Part shown: positions 58,315-64,000 of the stretch, piece by piece
Layout of the letters: each line of letters begins with the position of its first letter
Numbering within the stretch: the stretch's first letter is position 1
Assembly: GCF_014698845.1 (NCBI RefSeq)
Contig: NZ_JACJTV010000017.1
Coordinates: forward strand, 1 to 64,000
Direction of reading: 5' to 3'
Length of the DNA: 64,000 bases
DNA from: Coleofasciculus sp. FACHB-1120
GTDB taxonomy: Bacteria; Cyanobacteriota; Cyanobacteriia; Cyanobacteriales; FACHB-T130
Position numbers and translations under genes: made by a program
The notes under the pieces: generated by a model
Database searches by the model: none
The model's input: only the letters and a program-made list of their open reading frames with translations
Told to the model about the DNA's origin: nothing

Positions 58315-58878
58315 TCAACAGCTTGCCGGTGTGAAGATAGCGGCTTCGATACGATTCAGGGCTTTTTCCAGATCGTCGTTCATGATTTGAATATCGAATT
58401 CACTCGCCGCAGCAATTTCGGCTTCGGCACGGTTAAGCCGTCGCGCGATCGCGACCTCTGAATCTTGCCCGCGTCCTCGGATTCGATTCTCTAGTTCGCT
58501 AACGGAAGGCGGTAGGATAAAAATCTGTAGAGCGCTTGGGAAATTTTGTCTGATCTGCCGCGCCCCTTCTAGTTCAATTTCTAATATCACCCACTGACCC
58601 TGCTGGATTTGCTCCTCCACTTGTCCTCGCAGGGTTCCGTAACAGTTACCAGCAAACTCAGCCCACTCCAGCAATTCACCGGCTTTCACCATTTGGTCAA
58701 ACTGGTTGCGGCTGACAAAATAATAGTGTTTGCCCTCAATTTCACCGAGACGAGGGGCGCGAGTCGTCGCGGATACAGAAAAATACAGTTCCGGATGACG
58801 CTGCAAGAGCGATCGCAGCAATGTACCTTTGCCCACGCCACTCGGCCCAGTCAAAACAATCAGTCTGCCAGTTTTCAT
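58315..58878 (-). CDS. gmk: Guanylate kinase
   Basis: A 187-aa cytosolic enzyme that phosphorylates GMP to GDP. P-loop [11 protein letters not shown] (residues 9-19), GMP-binding [15 protein letters not shown], then the lid region RGRGQD and the helix [14 protein letters not shown]. Full family length. ATG at 58878. It is preceded by remA with a 49-nt gap on the same strand, an arrangement also known in Firmicutes. Confidence 0.97.
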   Translation of the reverse strand: MKTGRLIVLTGPSGVGKGTLLRSLLQRHPELYFSVSATTRAPRLGEIEGKHYYFVSRNQFDQMVKAGELLEWAEFAGNCYGTLRGQVEEQIQQGQWVILEIELEGARQIRQNFPSALQIFILPPSVSELENRIRGRGQDSEVAIARRLNRAEAEIAAASEFDIQIMNDDLEKALNRIEAAIFTPASC

Positions 58879-58927
58879 GCTCCTGTCACCCGTGAAAATG
58901 CCTATTTTATTGCTTTAGCCGATTGCC

Positions 58928-59194
58928 TTAATTGTTGCTGGCATTCGCGTCTTTGCCAATCACAAAGCGATGGGCAACGGTTTCAGGCTGAATGGCGGAG
59001 AGAATGATGTGGCTTGAATCGGTAATAATCACCGCGCGAGTGCGACGCCCATAAGTCGCATCAATCAACTGTCCTCTATCTCTAGCATCGGTGATAATCC
59101 GTTTAATGGGCGCAGATTCTGGACTGACAATGGCAACCACTCGGTTTGCAGACACGATGTTACCAAAACCGATATTGATTAACTGAATGTCCAT
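58928..59194 (-). CDS. remA: RemA/DUF370 family protein
   Basis: An 88-aa small DNA-binding regulator. Family start [20 protein letters not shown], then [15 protein letters not shown] with basic residues, and the central loop [17 protein letters not shown]. In Bacillus, RemA activates biofilm-matrix genes and sits before gmk; here gmk follows 49 nt later. Its role in cyanobacteria is not established. ATG at 59194. Confidence 0.92.
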   Translation of the reverse strand: MDIQLINIGFGNIVSANRVVAIVSPESAPIKRIITDARDRGQLIDATYGRRTRAVIITDSSHIILSAIQPETVAHRFVIGKDANASNN

Positions 59195-59605
59195 AAAAAA
59201 CTAGCGGCATAACCGCCTAAAAAGCTTATTTAAGTCTAGTTCCCATGTTATCTACAAAATTTTTGACTTACAAGCCTAAAATCCACAAAAACTCGCGTTT
59301 TTAAGGGATCGCTGCTTTTTTTTCCCTTTTACCCCTATTATCTATGCCGAAAGACAGAGGTAAGCTTTGCAGGCACCTTAAACCTCAACCGCAGAAACTT
59401 TGAACGCGATCGCACTCGGCTTAAAAACTCATCGCCGTCGCCAATCTGCCTAAGCCAATCTCTCTAAACAGAAACGGGTGATACTCATTAACGCACAAGC
59501 CTCCTTTAAAATAGCTTTGTGCATTTTTTTGCCGGAAGTAACCTCAAACTGAGAGGATAGAAAGAGACTACTCCTCGAAATCTTTACAAAAAATACCGAT
59601 CGCGC
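59195..59605. other. Divergent promoter region remA/rqcH
   Basis: 411 nt without a supported gene. Two plausible promoters, one for each direction, must be here; nothing specific can be assigned. Confidence 0.5.
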
Positions 59606-61426
59606 GTGCAACTCGTTGACTTTACTACCTTAACTGCCGCTTGTTCTGAACTGCGTGCTGAGTGGATACCGGCGCGGCTGGAACAAGTTTATCAGCGCGA
59701 TCGCTTTACAATTTCCATCGCCCTGCGAACCCTGAAGCGGCGGAGTTGGCTTACAGTTTCTTGGCATCCGCAAGCTGCGCGTGTTTGCATTGGCGATCCA
59801 CCTCCCCGCACGCCAGATACATTTACCTTCAGCGATCAGTTACGACATCAGTTGGGTGGCTTTGCTTTGGTGGCGATAGAAGCAAGTAGCGCTGACGCAA
59901 ATACACCTTCAGCGATCGCACCTTGGGAACGAGTGATCGATTTACAATTTGCCAGACGTCCTGGAGATCCGGCTATCTGGCACCTGTACGTTGAAATCAT
60001 GGGCAAATACAGCAACGTCATCCTTACAGGTGCAGACAACCTTATTGTTACCGCCGCCCATCAAGTCAACGCCCAACAATCTAGCGTCCGTACCATCCTG
60101 ACCGGACAGCCATACGAATCTCCACCCGCCCTCACTGCAACTATCCCGACTTTAAACGAATCCCAAGAACGCTGGCAAGAACGGCTGAGTTTAATTCCCG
60201 CAGCACTGCGGCGTCAGATACTGAAAAATTACCGGGGTTTGAGTCCAGCGCTGGTTGTCTCAATAGTACAAGCCGCTGGTCTAGATCCAGAGCAATCCAC
60301 CGATACCCTCAAACAATCTGACTGGGACGCTTTATTTCTCCGATGGCAAGAATGGCTGCAAGCAATTCTGAAAAGCCAATCCTCCCAGTCTTCTATCCCC
60401 TCGCCTACGACACTCCAGGCTCAGGGGGAGACTGGGGCAGTTTTTCATCCCGGCTGGACACCCGAAGGATACAACGTCTTGGGCTGGGGCATCGTTAAGC
60501 CTGCTGAATCAGTCCAAGAATTACTCAACCGCTACTACACCGATCGACTCAATCAACAAGAATTTAACCAGATTCATCATCAGTTGAGCCAGAAACTCAA
60601 CAACGTTCTGGAAAAATTAAGGCTGAAGGCGTCTACCTTTACGGAACGCTTGCAGCAATCCGATCAAGCAGACCAACATCGGCAACAGGCAGATTTGCTG
60701 ATGGCTTACCTTCAAAACTGGGAACCAGGGATGAAGTCAATTGACCTCAATGATTTTGATACCGGCAAACCCGTCACCATTCCCCTCGACCCTGAAAAAA
60801 ATGCCGTCCAAAATGCCCAATCCCTCTACAAGCGAAATCAAAAGCTGAAACGCGCTCGCTCAGCCGTTGAACCGTTACTGAAAGAGGTGCAAGCGGAAAT
60901 AGACTACTTGGAGCAAGTAGAAGCAACCCTGACACAGCTGGATTCTTACGATGATCCAGAAGATTTACAAACACTCTTAGAAATCCGCGATGAGCTGATA
61001 CAGCAGCAGTATCTACAAGATCCGGACAATCGCAGCCGTAGGGATGAGGAGGGAAGCCACCCTTATCGTTACCAGACGCCTAGCGGCTTTGAGTTATTAA
61101 TTGGGCGCAATAACCGCCAGAACGACCAGCTAACCTTTCGGATGGCTGGGGATTACGACCTCTGGTTTCACACCCAGGAGATTCCTGGAAGTCATGGGTT
61201 GCTCAGGGTTGCGCCCGGTTCTGTCCCGGAAGAAGCCGATTTGCAATTTGCTGCCGATTTAATTTCCTATTACAGCCGCGCCAGACAAAGCGATCGCGTG
61301 CCAGTTGTCTACACGGAACCCAAACACGTCTACAAACCCAAGGGTGCCAAACCGGGGATCGCTATTTATAAGCAGGAGCGCATTATTTGGGGGAGTCCTC
61401 CCGCAGCGATCAACTATCTAAGGTAG
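59606..61426 (+). CDS. rqcH: Rqc2 homologue RqcH (NFACT protein)
   Basis: A 606-aa ribosome-quality-control factor that recruits tRNA to stalled 50S subunits and drives Ala tailing. NFACT-N domain in the first ~170 residues (IGDPPPRTPDTFTF), HhH region ~170-225, a long coiled coil (~310-460; NAQSLYKRNQKLKRARSAVE), and C-terminal NFACT-R domain with the signature DLWFHTQEIPGSHGLLRVAP. GTG start at 59606. The family is also annotated as fibronectin/fibrinogen-binding FbpA. Isolated gene. Confidence 0.95.
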   Translation: MQLVDFTTLTAACSELRAEWIPARLEQVYQRDRFTISIALRTLKRRSWLTVSWHPQAARVCIGDPPPRTPDTFTFSDQLRHQLGGFALVAIEASSADANTPSAIAPWERVIDLQFARRPGDPAIWHLYVEIMGKYSNVILTGADNLIVTAAHQVNAQQSSVRTILTGQPYESPPALTATIPTLNESQERWQERLSLIPAALRRQILKNYRGLSPALVVSIVQAAGLDPEQSTDTLKQSDWDALFLRWQEWLQAILKSQSSQSSIPSPTTLQAQGETGAVFHPGWTPEGYNVLGWGIVKPAESVQELLNRYYTDRLNQQEFNQIHHQLSQKLNNVLEKLRLKASTFTERLQQSDQADQHRQQADLLMAYLQNWEPGMKSIDLNDFDTGKPVTIPLDPEKNAVQNAQSLYKRNQKLKRARSAVEPLLKEVQAEIDYLEQVEATLTQLDSYDDPEDLQTLLEIRDELIQQQYLQDPDNRSRRDEEGSHPYRYQTPSGFELLIGRNNRQNDQLTFRMAGDYDLWFHTQEIPGSHGLLRVAPGSVPEEADLQFAADLISYYSRARQSDRVPVVYTEPKHVYKPKGAKPGIAIYKQERIIWGSPPAAINYLR

Positions 61427-61574
61427 GAATTTTACAAAAAAATGTAAATATTTCTTACTAAAAATGTGTATTTCCTGTTACAGTAAATATTAAAGAAATC
61501 TTACGGCTGGCGGTTGGGAACGCGCAGCTCTGGATTTCCTCGGATTAACGACAACAAAAATAAAGATTTTGTTC

Positions 61575-61604
61575 AACCAGCTGTCACATCAGCTGGTTTT
61601 TTTT
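61575..61604 (+). terminator. Terminator downstream of rqcH, possibly of a small RNA
   Basis: AACCAGCTG / CAGCTGGTT stem with a 6-nt loop followed by a run of T. It lies 149 nt after the rqcH stop. The intervening DNA has an AT-rich, promoter-like beginning (about 61436-61495) and then a GC-richer stretch, so it could instead end a separate ~100-nt RNA. Confidence 0.75.
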
Positions 61605-61798
61605 CAGTGGTGAGTAGTCATTAGTCATATTGCAAGCCCTCCCTTTCAGATGCCCGATCTAAGTCAGGCATCTCGCCTATAAGAATCCTTTAGGACTGAA
61701 TCTGGGAGTATCCCCAATTAAGAGGAACGCGACCCCGCAAGCAAAGCGCGGCGTGGCGTTCTGCCAATCACGCATGACTAATGACTAATGGCGCTTCA
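61605..61798. repeat. Intergenic repeats before the porin 3' end
   Basis: TAGTCATTAGTCAT-type units at 61613-61630 and 61770-61792 flank a GAACGC...GCGTTC imperfect palindrome (about 61729-61763). This is the dispersed TCATTAG family also seen at 4681. Confidence 0.6.
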
Positions 61799-63808
61799 CT
61801 AGAATGTAAATGTGGTGCGGATAGTGCCGATCACAATATCATCGTTACGATTATTGTGGTCGGGAGCGGTGAGCCAGATAACCCCAGGCGTGATGGCGAT
61901 ATTGTCCGTCAATTGATACTGATAGAACGCTTCAATGTGCAATGAAGTATCGTTATCTTCTCCCACTGGCGGGATGGGGATGCCTGCTGCGGTTAATGCG
62001 CCGATTGCGCCCGGATTAATATCGATGGTTGAGTTAGTGACTTTCGGCTCCATGCCAACGACAATGCCAGCCAAGTTGCCTTGTTTACCCAAATCTGGGA
62101 AGGCTAGGGTGACAGCCCAGTTCCAGATGTCAACTTTGCCACGATCAATGAGTCCTCCTAAAGTAGAGAGGTTGCGCGTGTTGGTGTAGCCAACCCAGCC
62201 ACCCAAAACAAAGCGATCGCTCAGTTGCCAGGATAACTCCACACCGTAAGAATTGCTGCTCACGGGGAGATTGGTGCTGAACCCTAAGTTCGTTAAACCC
62301 CCGCCGACTGAACTACCGTCAATATCGGTATCAAAGAAGCGGGCAAGTCCGCCCTGGAAATTCGCGAGATTGCTACCCGTGCCGGTGTCATTGTTGTTGT
62401 AGGAATGAACGTAGGTTAAACCCAACTTCAAGCGATCGCTTGGCTTGATCAGTAGCTGTGCCAAAGCACCGTAAGGCCCATTGAACAAACCACCATCTTC
62501 TCCGGGGTTGGCGGCATCACCCGCTAAATAGCCTAAGCTAAGTTCAAAGCGATCGCCCAACTGCTGCCTTAGTCCAAGTCCAGCACCTTCTGCTAGGTAA
62601 TAAATCGGGGGGCGTGTTCCAAACGTGGATAGTGCCCCAGTCGTACCGTCACCGTCGAGGAAGTTGACGGTATCGGTAAAGTCATCCGCCGCACCTGCAT
62701 TTGCCGCAAGTACGACTTCTGTTCTCTCACCGAGGGGGAAAGCGTACAGAAATGCATCGACGAAAAGATCATTATCAGTCGCACCTGAGAAAAACAGGTT
62801 GCCTTCTGGTGTCAGGGTGCGTTCGGTAAGAGAACCTAGCCCTTCCGCTTGCAATCGCGTTCTCAGCACATCTTTCCCGGTGAAGCTAGTTTCAAAATTC
62901 AGACGGGTACGATGACCAAAAATCGTTACATTGTCGATGTCATCGCCATTAGCATCTTCGCCGTTGAAAATCCCTGCCAGCGCAAAGATCGCTTCTCCCT
63001 GTAGTTTGGTGGTAGTGGAAAATTGATGGCTTTCCAGAAAAGCGGTGCGACCTTCTAAATTATCGACCCGTGTCCGCAATGTCGCCAGTTCTACGCCAAA
63101 TTCATCAATCAATCGCTGTAATGTAGCTAAATCCGCTTTGGTGACGAAATCTGCCGAACTGGCGGCAATCAATTTCTCGATTTGTTGCAGACAAGCATTC
63201 AACCCCGCAGCAAATTCATACCGACTGAGTGCCCGATTGCCGCGAAAGGTGCCATCGGGATATCCTGCAATACAACCGTAACGTTCTACAAGCGATCGCA
63301 GCGCTTCATACGCCCAATCGGTCGGTTCTACGTCTTGCAGTTGGGAAACATTTGTGACTTGTTCCAGAGAACTATCTGCGCCCTCTGGATTGGTATAAAC
63401 ATCGATTTGTTCTAAAACCTCGGCATCAGTCGTCACTGATGTCGGGGTGGTAGCTGGGATTTGGGCTAAATCTGTCACTGTTGACTGATTTGGCGTCATC
63501 ACCACTGATGCTGGTGTTTCTATCTCGACAACAGATGTCTCTTTCAACTTCATCTCGGAATTGGTAATCGGCGCAGCTTCAACGGCTACCGTGTTTGATA
63601 CCAATTCTTCATTTTTTTGATGCGATATCTGAGATTCTTGTTTGCCCTCATCAAGCGGGAGAGTGGGAGCGATCGCTTCCTCGATTGTGTTCTCCACTTC
63701 CATCACCGCTGGAGTTTCAGTTGCGAATGCCCCAGCATCCATTACCAGCATTGCACCGAACACGGCTGGGCTTACTAGCAGCGCATTCCACAGACTTTTA
63801 AAGTTCAT
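61799..63808 (-). CDS. SLH-domain OprB-type porin (iron-uptake porin group)
   Basis: A 669-aa outer-membrane porin. Signal peptide ending near AGAFA, an acidic disordered stretch (30-165), an SLH motif at ~165-220 (PTDWAYEALRSLVERYGCIA, then YPDGTFRGNRALSRYEFAAG), a coiled coil (~225-260), and a beta-barrel of ~400 residues ending in the aromatic F required for OMP insertion (TIRTTFTF). The SLH domain should bind pyruvylated cell-wall polymer. GAGG sits in the 5' leader, within an 11-nt perfect complement to the Yfr1 sRNA core. ATG at 63808. Confidence 0.94.
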   Translation of the reverse strand: MNFKSLWNALLVSPAVFGAMLVMDAGAFATETPAVMEVENTIEEAIAPTLPLDEGKQESQISHQKNEELVSNTVAVEAAPITNSEMKLKETSVVEIETPASVVMTPNQSTVTDLAQIPATTPTSVTTDAEVLEQIDVYTNPEGADSSLEQVTNVSQLQDVEPTDWAYEALRSLVERYGCIAGYPDGTFRGNRALSRYEFAAGLNACLQQIEKLIAASSADFVTKADLATLQRLIDEFGVELATLRTRVDNLEGRTAFLESHQFSTTTKLQGEAIFALAGIFNGEDANGDDIDNVTIFGHRTRLNFETSFTGKDVLRTRLQAEGLGSLTERTLTPEGNLFFSGATDNDLFVDAFLYAFPLGERTEVVLAANAGAADDFTDTVNFLDGDGTTGALSTFGTRPPIYYLAEGAGLGLRQQLGDRFELSLGYLAGDAANPGEDGGLFNGPYGALAQLLIKPSDRLKLGLTYVHSYNNNDTGTGSNLANFQGGLARFFDTDIDGSSVGGGLTNLGFSTNLPVSSNSYGVELSWQLSDRFVLGGWVGYTNTRNLSTLGGLIDRGKVDIWNWAVTLAFPDLGKQGNLAGIVVGMEPKVTNSTIDINPGAIGALTAAGIPIPPVGEDNDTSLHIEAFYQYQLTDNIAITPGVIWLTAPDHNNRNDDIVIGTIRTTFTF

Positions 63809-63813
63809 TTCTC

Positions 63814-63824
63814 ACTCCTCACAC
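63814..63824 (-). promoter_or_regulatory. Predicted Yfr1 sRNA target site over the porin ribosome-binding site
   Basis: The porin mRNA leader reads GTGTGAGGAGT, then GAGAA and the ATG. This 11-mer is the exact complement of ACTCCTCACAC, the ultraconserved unpaired core of the cyanobacterial sRNA Yfr1. It covers the Shine-Dalgarno. In Prochlorococcus Yfr1 is known to pair with outer-membrane protein mRNAs. Binding here would block translation; not tested. Confidence 0.7.
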
Positions 63825-64000
63825 CCTTTCAAGATTCTCAGCTGCGACTGACTGCTCTACAGTTTGCCGAAGACAATTTATTGACAATTCTGCTGAATTT
63901 TGATTATAAACTGCCCTTTTCCAATGAAAAGCATCCGTTGCTGCTGAGAAGTTTTGCTTTTAAACACTTAAGAGACAAGATTTCTCCAACTTTTACAATC

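Overview
The window is chromosomal DNA of a cyanobacterium. It carries the cytochrome b6f genes petC and petA, many copies of the GCGATCGC (HIP1) palindrome, an SLH/OprB-type porin, a DUF3067 gene and ABC1-family and caspase-like genes of cyanobacterial type. The number of TPR-CHAT/caspase-like proteases and the many intergenic repeat families suggest a large-genome filamentous or colonial species; that is inference. I see no rRNA, tRNA, CRISPR array, intact insertion sequence or prophage.

Layout. 0-2 kb: a soluble lytic transglycosylase missing its N-terminus. 2.3-5.9 kb: thylakoid electron-transport block tatC, DUF3067, petC, petA; the Rieske protein carries a twin-arginine signal, so its transporter subunit is encoded beside it. 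6.3-8.4 kb: CPA2 antiporter with a UspA-like tail. 8.6-12.3 kb: three conserved proteins of unknown function on the minus strand. 12.5-14.1 kb: GH57 glucan enzyme. 14.1-17.4 kb: a CHAT protease and a membrane protein. 17.6-20.2 kb: small membrane ORFs, an SPFH protein and a UbiH/Coq6-type hydroxylase interrupted in frame by two repeat units. 20.6-24.5 kb: glutaredoxin-like protein, murE, and a histidine-kinase-like protein lacking its phosphoacceptor His. 24.6-31.4 kb: caspase-like cluster (Tat-exported orthocaspase, a divergent 79-aa protein, a TPR-CHAT protease, and a TPR-less CHAT paralogue that has lost the catalytic His). 31.7-41.7 kb: HtrA protease, dnaK, dusB, a Ser/Thr kinase, an EamA transporter, ligA. 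42-47 kb: a secreted PEP-CTERM glycerophosphodiesterase and a second full TPR-CHAT protease. 47-57 kb: methyltransferase, DUF3352 protein, M1 aminopeptidase with HEAT repeats, Na/Pi transporter, ABC1 kinase. 57-64 kb: SH3b secreted protein, remA-gmk, rqcH, and the SLH porin.

The most interesting points are (1) an 11-nt perfect match to the Yfr1 sRNA seed over the porin ribosome-binding site; (2) two repeat units of 57 and 66 nt inserted in frame in the UbiH-like gene; (3) an apparent protease/pseudoprotease CHAT pair beside an orthocaspase, with a nearly identical 120-nt TPR array in the active partner; (4) a 36-aa single-span membrane ORF just upstream of the SPFH gene. Five caspase-fold proteins lie within about 33 kb.

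Functional links that can be inferred: protein export and b6f assembly (tatC/petC/petA), envelope and peptidoglycan work (Slt, MurE, SH3b protein, porin), protein quality control (HtrA, DnaK, RqcH), and proteolytic signalling (orthocaspase plus CHAT proteins). Most genes are single units or short operons separated by palindromic terminators and dispersed repeats.
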